Positions 34,436 through 47,084 of a stretch of 64,000 bases of DNA are shown one piece after another. Numbering within the stretch: position 1 is the first letter of the stretch; each line of letters starts with the position of its first letter. The DNA is from Pseudogymnoascus destructans (lineage: Eukaryota > Ascomycota > Leotiomycetes > Thelebolales > Thelebolaceae), in contig NW_020167539.1 in assembly GCF_001641265.1 (NCBI RefSeq), forward strand, positions 248,001 to 312,000, given 5' to 3'. Under the pieces are notes generated by a model. It did not search any database. It had not been told where the DNA came from and saw nothing but the letters and a program-made list of their open reading frames with translations. The position numbers and the translations under genes are program-made.

Positions 34436-35943
34436 TGTGCATAGCTTTGGAACAAGTTCTATTCCTACTTGCGTAATCCCTGACCTCTACTCTACCTAAA
34501 TATAGATTAGTGATGTTGCTACCGTCGCCATTGTAGGCGTTTCAAGATATGAAGATTTGTCGAGGTAGAGTAAAAGCGCGGTATAAAAACGTATAACTTA
34601 CAGTCAAACCAGTCTGATATTGATTAAATTCAAAGCGCAACTAGTAGACCCTACCTAAGTAATAGAAGAGAACGCACATAGCTACAAGAGAGAAGAAGCA
34701 GCGTATTACATCTACGTAGTCAGCAATTGGAATATGATTATTAAAGCTTTAGCTTTTTTTTTAAATGAAAAGTTTTTAAGTCTTTGAATCAATATATATC
34801 ACGGGAAGGTGATTATCGATCAGTAGGGGGATGTCCTGGACAATAGCAGAGCGCGCAATGAGAAAGGTGGAGATCCAAGACGGCGGTACTACGAGTACAG
34901 GAGTCATCGCAGCCATGTTAAGAAGTGTGGCGATTGGGCAACCCCTCATCTGCGGCAACATCGAGATCCTACTTGCATCCCGCGCCCACGACGCTTCGGC
35001 AAGCGGGCAACTGCAGTCTCATCTTCACGTTTCTGTGTGTGCGTCTCCTACGGGCTCTCTGCCGTGTCTCCCTGATGTGATTCCTTGAGCGCGGGCTGCC
35101 GTGGGAGTGGGAGCGTGATTCCATATGGGGATTGCAGAAAGTGCAGGATCCCACAGGGATGGGGTTCGTCCTAGCGGCTAACAGAAAAACATGCTCTGTG
35201 CGTGGCAAGGTGAGGTCTTTGGAGGCGCTAAGAGACTCAAAACGCCTGGGCTTGGCTCCTCTGGGGGGGCTGGAAGAGGTTTTATCGCGGGATATATGGC
35301 AGGGATATGGCAGGGATATGGCACGGTGCCCCCATTCCATCATTTCATCCGTCCCCTGCAACTTGGACGCGGTCCGTACGATGGCACTGTAACGCATCCG
35401 GTGATACAAGCGAACGGCCATAAGTGAACTATAACGTGTCAATTGGCGGCTACAGAGCGAGGAGGACGGAGTAACTGGACCAAGTATGTACACTACAGTC
35501 GTGTATCGTACGTCTCCACATCATACAGCATCATACAGCATCATATAGCACTCAAGACTGCGGTGCAGTGCATGAGGGGCTGGTCTCGAGGTTTGTCGTT
35601 GGCTGTTGACCACAGGCGGGGTCGCACGGGGGTGGCTGGGGTTCAATTCCCTATTCCACTGTGTTGACTGACATACGTAGGTCGAACTCAACGAAGCGTC
35701 CGAAAAGACAGCCCACACACAAAGTTGGCGCTTCGCTTCAGCGTTGTGGGTCTTAAGGGGACTAGCGCCGTGTGCGACTGCTCACCGCCAGATTTGGGGA
35801 CCCTCACCAACTCCTTCCCCCCAAAACCTCACCGCAACATCATGTTGTTGCAAAGGAACTGGCGGTGTCGTTGACACTTCTTCGTACAATACCATTGATC
35901 ACCCCCCACCCCCCCCCCCCACAAAAGCCCTCAATCCGTCACA
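34436..35943. other. Spacer with an AT-rich patch, upstream of the Zn2Cys6 gene
   Basis: About 34440–34800 is visibly richer in A and T than its surroundings and lacks any frame; it could be a relic of a repeat altered by RIP, but no homology can be seen. The rest, up to the ATG at 35944, should carry the promoter of the transcription factor. A run of C interrupted by A precedes the start (about 35900–35925). Confidence 0.45.
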
Positions 35944-38390
35944 ATGGCGTCTAGGCTTGACTTCTCGTCGGATGGACTCCTCGGCTTAGACTTCGATGCC
36001 AGAGAACTGAGATACGCATACTCCAACACCAATATGACAGCAAGGAACTCGTGGCCGCTGGCCTTGGATTTGTCGACAGGCGCCGACGAGAAACATGGCT
36101 CACCACCCGCGCATGACGACAACCAACAACAACACCAGTATCAGACTGCCCAACATAACTCACCCACTCTTCTATCGGGCTGGCCTGTGCACCAACAGCA
36201 GCCACAGCAGCTCCAGCAACAATACCTCCAGGGCAACTCTATGATGGGGGCACCGCAGTACGCGCCGTTCGATGGCAGCTTCCAGCAGAACCTCCAGCAC
36301 GCACCGATCGATTACCACATCCCAACGACACAGGCCGCCCTCGAGGCAAGTCTCCAGATGGACTCTCCCTTCAACAGCAAGGCTGGTCTCCAGCTGGACG
36401 CCCCCTTCAACAATATGGACCAGGCCCAGGATACGCAGGCTTTGCAGTGGGATATGGTGGGGCTGGCCAACTGGCAGGACTTCCAAAATGCCATGTTCAC
36501 TTCCAACCACGGCCTCCCCATGCCCGGAGTAGGGCGACAGAGTCTCGGCAGCAATTCCCCCACTGGCACATACCTCGAAGTACATTCGCTACCCAGCTCA
36601 AGCAGTGACCATGGGTGGACCGCTGTAGACTCCTACCAGAACTTCGATACCTTCCAACAAGCGCAAAACGCAGCCATCTTCAACCCAGGGCAGACCTTGC
36701 ACTTACGCAGCCACTCGGATTCATCCCAATCGGACGCCACGGCACCATTCCCGGATACAGGCTTTGGCAGTTTCGAAGAAGTTACCTTCCCGCCATACTC
36801 TCCTTACTCACCAGAGTCGGACACGTACTTAGATCTGAACACCCATCGTAATTGCTTCCACGGAGAATCCCACCACCACTCTCATGATATCCACGAAATC
36901 ATCAGCCCTGCGGCCGCCGTCGCTCCTGTTGCCATCAAAGTACCCTCGACTCGCCAAGTTGCTTCCGGAAGCTCCTCGCCCCCACCACGGAGAAACTCTG
37001 GTGCGAGTGGGAAGAAGAGCCCTACAACCAAGGCAACCAAACCCGTTATTCGTCGCACGTCAAATGGAAAGAAGGACACAGAGAAGCGCGTTGGAAGGAG
37101 GAAGGGCCCGCTACTACCCGAGCAACGCAAGCAAGCTGGCGAGATAAGGAAACTCCGTGCTTGCCTTCGTTGCAAGTTCCTGAAGAAGACCTGCGATAAG
37201 GGCGAGCCTTGTGCTGGTTGCCAGCCATCCCACGCCAGGTTATGGCAAGTACCTTGCACCCGCATCGACATCAAGGATATCGCCTACTTCATGAAGGATT
37301 GGAAGGCCGACTACGAACGACATGTTGGCTTGGGCGTCAGTGTCTACAACATCAAGGGATTTTCTGAGAGCGAAGAGCTCATGTGGATCACGCACGGCTA
37401 CGGCTTTGCCATTCCTATCATGGCACGTGAAGTCTATGTTAGCGATGACAGCTGCTTCATCATTGACTGGACCGAATCGGTACACGAGGAGCCGCTAGAA
37501 TTCGACATCCGCACCGAGCGTATGTCGGCTGGCTCTGAGGGCGTATCGAAAGAAGCCTTGTCTGAATATCTTGACCAGCATCTCGAAGGCCCCTTTGAAG
37601 ACTTCATTGACAACCATTTCGAAGGCACCCCATTCATCACCGAAATCCTAAAGACCGCGCATCGCTATTACCGCAAGGAGAAGCTCCCAGTCATTCGCAA
37701 AGCATTAAAACTTGTTCTGGCATACAATCTCACATTACATGTTACCATGGTTCAGCACCAAGGTGAAGAGCGCGAGATGGAGGGAAAGATTGATGACGAA
37801 GAATCGAAATTCTTTGGAAAGACATTCGCCCCTGTCATGATCAACTTCCAGATCAAGGTAGCCCTTGCAGACATGTGGCGCGAGCTTCAGAAGGATGTCC
37901 TTGAGGAGCTCTCTTCATTATACTCCAGTGTCTACAGCGGTGACCGATTGAAGAACTGGCCGACTATCTTCATGATTGCCTCCATCCTCCTCGCTGTCTG
38001 GGAGGAGATGCAATTCGACTGCCACTACAGAGTGCCCGACCCAGCCTCCGTGGACAAGTTCTGCACTGACATGGAGACCACACCGGTCGGTGTCATTGTG
38101 GGACTCTTCCACGCCATCTCACAAAAGCTGCCTGCGTTTACGGAGTGGGAGACAAGACGACATGGACAACTCCTGAACAATAACGTTGCTGTTTGCGACG
38201 CTATGACAGAAATGAGATCCCATGTTTCTAGGCACGGTAAGCTTTTACTCCTGAACATTCATGACAACATTTACTGATCAATTCTGCAGAAGCCTACTTG
38301 AAGTCGCGCGCGGACTGCAGGTTTAACCGTGATGACTTCGACTGCCTGTCGAACAAGTTCCTCTCAAAACTTGTCATCCGTGCCAACTAA
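35944..38390 (+). CDS. Zn2Cys6-type transcription factor
   Basis: Probable nuclear DNA-binding regulator. Exons 35944..38236 and 38290..38390, about 797 aa; the 53-nt intron (GTAAGC donor, TGCAG acceptor) joins as SHVSRH-EAYLKSRADC. The N-terminal 300 residues are Gln/Ser/Pro-rich (QQQPQQLQQQYLQ), typical of activation regions. Near residue 407 the cluster CLRCKFLKKTCDKGEPCAGC plus a later CTRID gives C-x2-C-x6-C-x5-C-x2-C and a sixth Cys about 11 residues on, preceded by basic KRVGRRKG. The zinc cluster is therefore near the middle rather than at the N-terminus, and its last spacing is long. The C-terminal part (IKDIAYFMKDWKADYERHVG and onward) is conserved-looking and helical. Its target genes are unknown to me. 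Confidence 0.85.
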
Positions 38391-39785
38391 GTCCGCTTCT
38401 CTTCGCTCCCGACGACGCAAGCCCTAATTCGCAGGCTCTTATAACCCGCCCGCACCCTCACTCCCCGCTACTTCCGACACGGCATGCGAAGTGGCTGCTA
38501 TTATTTCCTTTTATTTGTTTTGATTTATGACACTTCACCCCATGACGCACAGCGAGCGGATTTTACTATCCCTGATTCTTTTGTCGATTTTAAAGAGCAT
38601 AGCGATTTTACGACACACATTTTATTTACGGAACGTTTGTGACGATATGAGCATCATGGTTGATGGGTGGATAACGGCCGACACCTTGGTCCATGAGAGT
38701 GCGCTGGCTCGCGTCCTTGATGGATCGCAGACCTGGCAGCCTTATACAGACGTGGGGAGGAACGCATTGATGCGTGATGATTAACTGGAATTATGGGATA
38801 AGATTTTACGATTGATGAAGCGAAATGGAGGCGGATGCATATCATCCATTCGTCTGGCATGGGGCGATTTATTTTTTTCGATCTTGGGTTTATGCATCTA
38901 AGTAGATAGACATGACCTAGACGATATTACATATAGCGGGGAAGAAACAAAAACAAGTTCTACCTTCCTTGGGACTTCCGGAAGACACGGCTTGGGATTG
39001 ACGGATAGTAACATGGCCACATCCAGGGCCCTGCATTTCATCCACGAAGTGACCTTTGTAAGCCCTCGCGCTTCAATGCGAAAGCTGAGAGGAAGCGGTA
39101 ATAAATGAGTTGCTGACCATCAACAGCGCTTTCCGTCGAAACACCCACCCAACAGAGACGCAACAGGGACAACGTTTTGCATTGCAAGGTCGCTGGGGGC
39201 TGGTAGACAAAGGACATGGACGTCACCGCCTCGCTTGAAGTAATGAGGGGTAAGTTAAGACTGTCTCAGTCACGTGGTCGGTGCGTTTATGGGAGTGTCG
39301 GGCGATAGGGACTAGGTCCTGCAAAACAAGCTACAATGGCCTCAAATAATTCATCCCCTTTGTACTGAAATAATGAATTTATTCTGATTTGCTGGTGGCG
39401 ACTATTTCCCTGAGTCCGAGTCAACCTGATCAACGTCAACCAGCCGGGTGACCCTTCTGGCACATTCCCCAACCTCTTATCGTGGCGCTAGCCGTTTCGG
39501 GTTTAGGGTAGCAGATTACTAACCCCGTACCGCCCGCTGTGACTATTGCAGCGACTGCGCCATTATTCGGTTGTTGCCAAGGCAGGCAGGCGCCTGCCTG
39601 GCTATATAACAAGCCTTTGCCATCTACGACCAACAAACTTCCTCCTTCCTTCAACATCACACCTCCCAAACCTAGCCTTCATCTTCTTCATCTTACCACA
39701 CGTCGATCGTGTTGCCCAAATCACTCCAATACTCTTCTCTCCAACACAGACACATCAAGACAATACATCACATCAAACAGACAAG
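38391..39785. other. Spacer and polyubiquitin promoter
   Basis: The first few hundred bases should be the 3' UTR of the transcription-factor gene. The last few hundred should be the polyubiquitin promoter and a CT-rich leader. No gene seen. Confidence 0.55.
39603..39609 (+). promoter_or_regulatory. TATA box of the polyubiquitin gene
   Basis: TATATAA lies about 180 bp upstream of the ATG at 39786, followed by a pyrimidine-rich leader. This is a standard layout for a strongly expressed fungal gene. Position and sequence only; not tested. Confidence 0.55.
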
Positions 39786-41031
39786 ATGCAGATCTTCGTC
39801 AAGACTCGTAAGTTTCGCCCCCCCTCACTTCATGGCGCTAATGGCTTTCGCCACCCCCATGAATTCACCTTTCCACCACAACAACATCAGCTAACAACGC
39901 TTCGCAGTGACGGGCAAGACCATCACCCTAGAGGTCGAGTCGTCCGATACCATCGACAACGTCAAGAGCAAGATCCAAGACAAGGAGGGAATTCCCCCGG
40001 ACCAGCAACGTCTGATCTTCGCCGGCAAGCAACTCGAGGACGGCCGCACCCTCTCCGACTACAACATCCAGAAGGAGTCGACCCTCCACCTGGTCCTTCG
40101 TCTTCGCGGTGGTATGCAGATCTTCGTCAAGACCCTCACTGGCAAGACCATCACTTTGGAGGTTGAGTCGTCCGACACCATCGACAATGTGAAGTCGAAA
40201 ATCCAGGACAAGGAGGGCATTCCTCCGGACCAGCAGCGCCTGATTTTCGCTGGTAAGCAGCTTGAGGACGGCCGCACCCTCTCCGACTACAACATTCAGA
40301 AGGAGTCGACTCTTCACTTGGTCCTTCGTCTTCGTGGTGGTATGCAGATTTTTGTCAAGACTCTTACGGGCAAGACGATTACGCTTGAGGTGGAATCATC
40401 CGATACCATTGATAACGTCAAGTCGAAGATTCAAGATAAAGAGGGTATCCCTCCGGACCAGCAGCGCCTGATCTTTGCTGGTAAGCAGCTGGAGGATGGC
40501 CGCACCCTGTCGGACTACAACATTCAGAAGGAGTCGACCCTGCATCTGGTTCTCCGTCTTCGTGGTGGTATGCAAATCTTCGTCAAGACTCTCACTGGAA
40601 AGACAATTACGCTGGAAGTCGAGTCGTCGGATACCATCGATAACGTCAAGTCTAAGATCCAAGATAAGGAGGGTATCCCTCCGGACCAGCAGCGCCTGAT
40701 TTTCGCGGGCAAGCAGCTCGAGGATGGCCGCACCCTGTCTGATTACAACATCCAGAAGGAGTCGACGCTACATCTTGTTCTCCGCCTCCGTGGTGGTATG
40801 CAGATTTTCGTCAAGACCTTGACTGGAAAGACCATTACTCTCGAGGTTGAGTCTTCGGACACCATTGACAACGTCAAGTCCAAGATTCAGGATAAGGAGG
40901 GTATCCCACCGGACCAGCAGCGCCTGATCTTTGCTGGTAAGCAGCTGGAGGATGGGAGGACGCTGAGCGACTACAACATCCAGAAGGAGAGCACGCTTCA
41001 CTTGGTGCTCCGCCTTCGTGGTGGCCAATAG
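39786..41031 (+). CDS. ubi4: Polyubiquitin, five tandem ubiquitin units plus a C-terminal Gln
   Basis: Precursor cleaved to free ubiquitin, important under stress. Exons 39786..39807 (MQIFVKT plus one base) and 39908..41031; the 100-nt intron (GTAAGT donor, CGCAG acceptor) splits Leu8 and precedes [10 protein letters not shown]. The product is 381 aa: 5 x 76 plus a final Gln that blocks the last Gly-Gly until processed. Later units start at 40114, 40342, 40570 and 40798. All five protein units read the same, with the fungal [20 protein letters not shown] segment, Lys48 (AGKQLEDG) and the LRLRGG end, while the codons differ between units. That means protein-level conservation with silent divergence. 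The intron after codon 7 is the usual site in filamentous ascomycetes. Confidence 0.98.
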
Positions 41032-41477
41032 GCTAGCATAGATGTGGTTTTCTCTTTTTTTCGGCGTATTGGTCATATACCTAGGTGGCAATGGGCTCTT
41101 AGTACATACATACAGAAGTATGGGGATATCTGAAATGACCCCCAAAGCGATGGTCACATAATACATTCTGTCGCTATGAAATTTATAAATTTGATATTTT
41201 GATCAAATCGTGATATTTGCCAGTTTTAAAAGAGGTAGGATTGTTTGCCATTATCGTGTGAATCATGCGTGCTTTGCGCCATTATCTCCAATTTCGCCCT
41301 TGCCACAAAATGACACTACAAAAAGATCTACCCCGCCACCCAACATCAGACAATCCCAACTGTATATTGCAACATCCAGTAAGGCTACCACACTTGCCGT
41401 CTCCAACAATTAATTTTCATGCCAACACGCCCATCACCGGCATTTGCCGTTATCATCATCCCCCAGATAACTATGCC
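41032..41477. other. Short spacer between ubi4 and etp1
   Basis: About 450 bp, same-strand neighbours. It should hold the ubi4 3' UTR and the etp1 promoter. Nothing else seen. Confidence 0.5.
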
Positions 41478-43639
41478 ATGACGAACCGGGCCTACTTCTA
41501 CCACCTCCGCTTCGAGCTCTTCCCCAAACCCTACACCGGCTTTGTCGACAAAACAGCTCCCGACGTTGACGGCGAAACGAGATTACCTGCTACACTAGTA
41601 TCATTCTCTGATTCCCTACCAAATCACTTCAAGCTTCCCGTCGCGGGAGATAATAACCATCGCACCACCACTTTAGAAGCTACAAACGAAACTACACGAC
41701 ATTCTACTATCGACGACGTCACAGACGCGCTCAACACCCCACCCCCCGGACGCCACGGCTCAATAATAGACTGCGGCCCCCGCCGCGCCGACATCCACCG
41801 CGACTCCCCCCGGCACGACCTAGCGCCCGCACCGCTCAGCAGACGCTGCGCCGAGGAAGCAGCGCGCGACTGGCGCTTCGGCCGCGTTCGGGCGTCGAGT
41901 ATACAGATGGGCGAGATGGAGGGAGGCGGGAGCGGGGCGAAGAGCCAGGGGGCGAGGGCGAGGGTTGAGGAGGTGAGGTTGAGGGGGCGTGAGGAGGAGT
42001 TGGGGTGGGGGATTGTGCATTTGTATCGAGAGGGGCAGGAGACTTTTGGGGTGGGGGAGGTGGAGGAGGGGGGGAGGGGAGGGAGGGGGTGGTGGAGGGG
42101 GACGAGGGGCTGGATACGACGATGCTTTGTATTCCGGCGGTGCCGAGTTATATGACTGCGAGTGATTTTTTGGGGTGGGTTGGGGAGAAGACGAGGGAGC
42201 TGGTGAGCCATTTTAGGATGGTTATGACGGGGAGGATGAATCGGTATATGATGCTTATGAAGTTTCGGGACGGTGCAGAGGCGAGGAAGTGGAGGAGGGA
42301 GTGGGATGGGAAGGTGTTTAATGGGATGGAGGTATGTTGCGCGCATCTGATCCGTTACTAGGTCCATCTCCTAACTGTTTCGTTTTGTTTTACAGCCCGA
42401 AAACTGCCATGTCATGTTCATCAAATCGATCCACTACGACACCCTCCCCTTCTCCAACCAAACCGACGCCACAGCCTCCTTCCCGGACATGTCCCTCGAC
42501 CCCTTCACACCCACCTCACCACTCGCCCTCAAGCCCCTCCCGCCCCCGACCGCCTCCCTCGTCGAACTCCCCACCTGCCCCGTCTGCCTCGAGCGCATGG
42601 ACGAGACGACCGGCCTCCTCACCATCCTGTGCCAACACGTCTTCCACTGCGCCTGTCTCCAGAAATGGCGCGGTTCAGGCTGTCCTGTGTGCAGACACGT
42701 GCAGCCTGCGAACTCGCTCAGCACACCTTTTGGATTCACAGCCGCGACGCACGACCTTAATCTGTGCCAGGTGTGCGCTTGTCCCGAGGATCTGTGGATC
42801 TGTCTTATTTGCGGGAATGTGGGGTGTGGCCGCTATAACGGGGGCCATGCGAAGGGGCATTGGAAGGAGACGGCGCATAATTACTCGCTGGAGACGACGA
42901 CGCAGCATGTGTGGGATTATGCGGAGGATGTGTGGGTGCACCGACTGCTGCAGACGAAGGGGGATGGCAAGATTGTAGAGCTACCCGGGAGCAGTCGCGC
43001 TGTGCTGGGCGGGGGGAATAATCGCGATGGCGGCGGCGGGCAACAGGATCTGGAAATGGTGCCGAGGGAGAAGATGGAGAAGATCGGGATTGAGTACGGG
43101 CATATGCTCGCGACGCAGCTTGACTCACAGAGGATGTATTTCGAGGAGGTAGTAGCGAAAGCGGTGGACAAGGCGGCTGGGTCGGTGAGGGATGCGGAGC
43201 GGGCAGCGCGGGCGGTGGAGGAGGTGCGGGGTCAACTGGAGGTGTTGGAGAGGGAGCACAGGGAGATGAGAGAGGAGGTTATCCCCGGGCTGCAGCGAGA
43301 TCGTGATCGCATGGCGGCCAAAGCCGAAAAGGCGGGTGAGCTGGCGCGAAGCATGACGAAGGCGTTCCACGAGGAGAAGCAGGTTGGACGGGGCCTGATG
43401 GACCGGGTGGGCCATCTGAACGAGGCGCTCGAGAGGGTGCGGAGGGAGGTGAAGGAGGTGAGGGATGAGAATGTGGATCTGAAGGAGCAGAATCGCGATT
43501 TGGGGTTTTTTATTAGTAGTCAGGAGAAGGTGAGGGGGTTGGAGGGGAGTTGGGGAAGGAGGTTAGGGAGGGGACGGTGAGTTTGCCGGAGGTGAGGCAG
43601 GAGAAAGGGAGGAAGGGGAAGGGGAAGAAGAAGGCATAG
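41478..43639 (+). CDS. etp1: Etp1/BRAP2-like RING and UBP zinc-finger protein, two apparent frame breaks
   Basis: Cytosolic E3-type protein of the BRCA1-associated-protein-2 family. Exons 41478..42331 and 42396..43639; the intron has a GTATGT donor and CTAAC...TTTTACAG and joins FNGME-PENCHVMFIKS. Order: YFYHLRFELFPKP start; RRM-like BRAP2 domain (LCIPAVPSYMTASDFLGWVG, MNRYMMLMKFRD); RING (CPVCLERMDE, ILCQHVFHCACLQKW, CPVC); UBP zinc finger (CQVCACPEDLWICLICGNVG, CGRYNGGHAKGHW); long coiled coil. Two single-base breaks are needed. Between HLYREGQETF and VVEGDEGLDTT (about 42068–42075, a G run) one base is missing. Near 43544–43547 another missing G would replace the abrupt end GRRLGRGR by the expected GELGKEVREGTVSLPE and a lysine-rich tail. 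Otherwise the gene looks intact, so base-calling error is likely. Confidence 0.88.
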
Positions 43640-44679
43640 GGGTGTTTGGGGCGGGGTGCAGGTTTGTTTTTTGTTTTGTTTTTTTCGGGGGGGGGGGTGT
43701 TGGAGACTTGAGATACCAGGTTGGCGTATTGATCCTGGTACTACTGGACATAAGCGGTTCTGAACTGTACGATTTATGAACGTATGATAAGAATGAAGCA
43801 TTTTTGTATTGCTCAGTAGACTTCCCGGTGCCATATCAGATCAACCTCGGCGACTGACCAGATCCACATAACGCCCAAACGTCAGATCTGCATTAATACA
43901 GCGTCATTAGTGATACAGATCCGCTAGCACGCAGACGCAACGCCACATGCAAAGAAAATATACTGCAGGAACAGCGTGCTATGAGCAAGCTAAGTGCAAA
44001 ATGCAGCTTGGCCAGGCTCAAGTTGGATAATACGGCTCCCCCGAATCGACCCATCCAGGCTATTCGCCGTCTAGAAGGGCCGTTCCAGCGGGGAAACTAG
44101 CCGTTTTGCGCCCCCTGGACCTCAGGGTCGGGGAAGGAAGCAGCGGCGAGGGAGAGACCGGGATTTTCGGCGCGGGCAAGTTGGATTCTCGCATGCCGCC
44201 TCCCAGATACAGTGTTGGAGAGCCGTGGTGGGGGCTGCAGGACGCTGTTGGGCAGTTTTGAGGCAAAAACAGGATGCTGTGCGTCTTTGCTCTTTGCTAC
44301 GCGCAGGCACGCTAGTATCTTTTCGTCATCATCTCTCCCCACATTATATTGCCGACTGATTCTCCCCACCAAGATTTCCCCATATCAATACTTCGTAACA
44401 GTCCTGCCTGCATTGTCGCTCGTTCAGATATTTTTATACCAGAATTCATACATGGAGATAACGAAAAGCTTGATGGGTGAGAAGATAATGCCTCTTCGAA
44501 ATCGCTACTAGCCTGATACAAACATCGCTGTGGTCAAACTGAAGCTAAGAAGCTAGCTAGCTAAGCTTAGTTCTCTCTCCAAAGTCTGCCCACGAAGAGA
44601 CCCTGCCTGCCAACGACAACACCACAAACGCCCTCTGCGCCCTCGATACTCTCGCGTTGGCCTCGTTACAAAAACAGCC
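43640..44679. other. Spacer upstream of the acyltransferase gene
   Basis: About 1 kb with no supportable gene. It starts with a poly-T/poly-G stretch (43670–43700) in the etp1 3' flank and ends with the acyltransferase promoter. Confidence 0.5.
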
Positions 44680-47084
44680 ATGGCGTCCGTCCGCCAGTCG
44701 CAGAGTGCCATCGACACGCACGCCGATGGTCGCGTTGGGGCCCAGCCGTCCGTACGCGTGGGGAAGCCGGCACATAAGGAATCGAACCCGATGACGAACT
44801 GGGTGTACGACGTGTTCCTGTGGACGTTTAGTATTCTCGTCGACTTGTTCTTTCGGGAGGTGCATCCGCGTGGGAGCTGGAAGGTTCCGCGGCGGGGGCC
44901 AGTTATTTTTGTTGCGGCGCCGCATGCAAATCAGGTATGTGTTCTGACATGGAAGATTGGGATGATAAGGAGCTGACGGCTATGTAGTTTGTTGACCCGT
45001 TGGTGTTGATGCGGACGCTGAGGATCGAGGCTCATCGACGCGTCGCCTTCCTCATTGCGGAGAAGTCGATCAGGAGAAAATTTATCGGGTGGTTTTCAAG
45101 ACATGTGGGCGCTGTGCCTGTTGGACGAGCTTTGGATATGGTCAAGCCGGCTACCGGAAGTATATATATGCCCGACATAGACGATCGTCTTCTCATACGC
45201 GGATATGGCACCAAGTTCGACGGTCCAGAGATCCAGATTGGTGGGCTACTTGTCCTGCCGTCTGTGAACGGCACTGCGGCCAGCACCGAAATTGCGGAAG
45301 TCCTGGGTCCCGAGGAGTTGAGGCTCAAGAAGCCCTTCAAGGGCAGTATTGCCCTCAGCCAGCTTACTGGACGTGAAGATGTGACCGAGGACGGATCGTT
45401 TTCGAACCCAGAACAGAAAGGCCCGGCGGCAGAGTTTAACGGCGCGAGATACAAGACTGCTCCTAAAGTCGACCAGTCGAAGGTCTACGACGCCGTGTTT
45501 GATCGCTTGAGCGCTGGTGGCGCTGTAGGAATCTTCCCGGAAGGAGGAAGCCACGACAGGACGGAGCTTTTGCCCTTGAAGGCTGGTGTCGCGATTATGG
45601 CCCTCGGGGCGTTGGCAGCCGCACCGGATAGTGGCTTGAAGATCATTCCCTGTGGCATGAATTATTTCCACGCCCACAAGTTCCGCTCTCGCGCAGTTAT
45701 CGAATTCGGTAATCCCGTCGAAGTGCCTAAGAAGCTTGTCGAGATGTATAAGTCGGGTGAAAGACGGGAAGCCGTCAGTCAGCTTCTGGAAACGGTATAT
45801 CAGTCATTGGTGGCTGTCACAGTTACGAGCCCGGATTACGATACTCTCATGCTTATCCAAGCCGCGAGACGACTGTATAACCCAACTGGGAAGAAATTGC
45901 CCTTGCCTATGGTTGTGGAGCTCAACAGACGTCTTGTTAAGGGTTACACGCACTACAAAGACGACCCTCGAACTGTCGCTCTCAAGAAATCCGTCATCGA
46001 CTACAACAAGCAGCTCAAATATCTTAATCTGCGAGATCATCAAGTTGAATATGCAAAGCTCTCGCTCGTCAAAGTTGTATTCCTTCTTATCGGCCGAATC
46101 ATCAAGCTCGCGACCCTTTCGATCGGTGTGCTTCCGGGCCTCATCCTCTTCGGGCCAGTCTTCATTGCATCGAAGTTAATCTCCATCAAGAAATCTCGCG
46201 AGGCGTTGGCAGCCAGCACAGTGAAGATTCAGGCACGCGATGTTGTTGCCACCTGGAAGCTACTCGTATCCATGGCCTTCGCCCCGCTGCTTTACACCTT
46301 CTACACCGTCATCCTTGTTGTCTGGACATACAAGACCCGGGTAAACGGCCTCGTGCCCGAATCCCTACCTCTCTGGTGGATCCCACCTATCGGCTACACC
46401 GTCTTCCCCATGATCACCTTCGCCGCCCTCCGCTTCGGAGAGGTCGGGATGGACGTCGTCAAGTCCCTCCGCCCTCTCTTCCTCTGCCTCAACCCCACAA
46501 GCTCCAACCCACTCTACAAACTCCAAGCCACCCGTGAGCAACTCAGCCACGAAGTCACAGACCTAATCAACACCTTCGGCCCCGAAATGTTCCCCGACTT
46601 CGACGCCGCCCACATTGTCGCCGACCCTTTCCACGACGACGCCCTCACCCCACCCACACCCGCAAACGACTTCAACACCTCCCGCCGCGACTCCAACGCC
46701 TCTGGCACCACGGACGGCGCCTCCCGCAGCCCTCCATCCGCTGGCGAGCGCCCGCTCTCCACAGGCAGCGCGGGCCTGCGCGCCGATGCGCTCAGTCGCA
46801 ACGATTCTTTCCACAATATCGGGAACTTTGGGTTCTTTGCCACGCGGCCGAGTAGTCGAAGTCGAAGCCGTAGTTCGAGTGTTGGGGGTGCGTTTGGCTC
46901 GGCTGGGTTCCCGGTTAAGGCGTTTAGTACGCTGGATGGGAAGGAGGATTTTGAGGAGGTGACGATGAAGATTCGCGGGGCGATGAAGGAGAGGGGGGAG
47001 AGGAGGAGGAGGGGGATGAATAGTCCGCCGGTGGAGAGTGATGAGGAGGAGGAGAGTAGTGATGAGGGGAAGAAGGGGGTTTGA
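44680..47084 (+). CDS. sct1: Glycerol-3-phosphate/dihydroxyacetone-phosphate O-acyltransferase (Sct1/Gat1 type)
   Basis: ER membrane enzyme for the first acylation in phospholipid and triacylglycerol synthesis. Exons 44680..44934 and 44988..47084, about 783 aa; the intron (GTATGT donor, TATGTAG acceptor) falls inside motif I, between PHANQ and FVDP. Motif I, AAPHANQFVDPLV (about 79–91), has the His and Asp of acyltransferase block I. Block III-type GIFPEGGSHDRTELLPLKAG (about 265–285) and IIPCGMNYF follow. Hydrophobic segments lie at about 440–475 (VKVVFLLIGRII, LSIGVLPGLILFG), 510–530 (APLLYTFYTVILVVW) and 545–565. The C-terminal 170 residues are disordered, Ser-rich and then acidic (ESDEEEESSDEG), as in the yeast proteins, where this tail is phosphorylated. 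The identification is secure at family level; the Sct1 versus Gat1 choice is not. Confidence 0.93.

Noticed and set aside
35571..35664. A GGTTCAATTCC stretch with a T-arm-like stem, suggesting a tRNA
   Set aside because: I could not find a matching acceptor stem, a D-arm A-box at the right distance or an anticodon arm, so it is most likely chance.
39928..41166. Minus-strand open frames with repeated peptides across the polyubiquitin gene
   Set aside because: The periodicity comes from the five ubiquitin units on the other strand.
42005..42361. Separate small gene beginning within the etp1 region
   Set aside because: It carries the missing part of the Etp1/BRAP2 domain (LCIPAVPSYMTASDF) and continues through the intron into the RING exon, so it is the same gene after a frame break.
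44770..44785. GGAATCGAACC, the reverse complement of a tRNA B-box
   Set aside because: It lies inside the first coding exon of the acyltransferase and encodes KESNP; no tRNA fold surrounds it.
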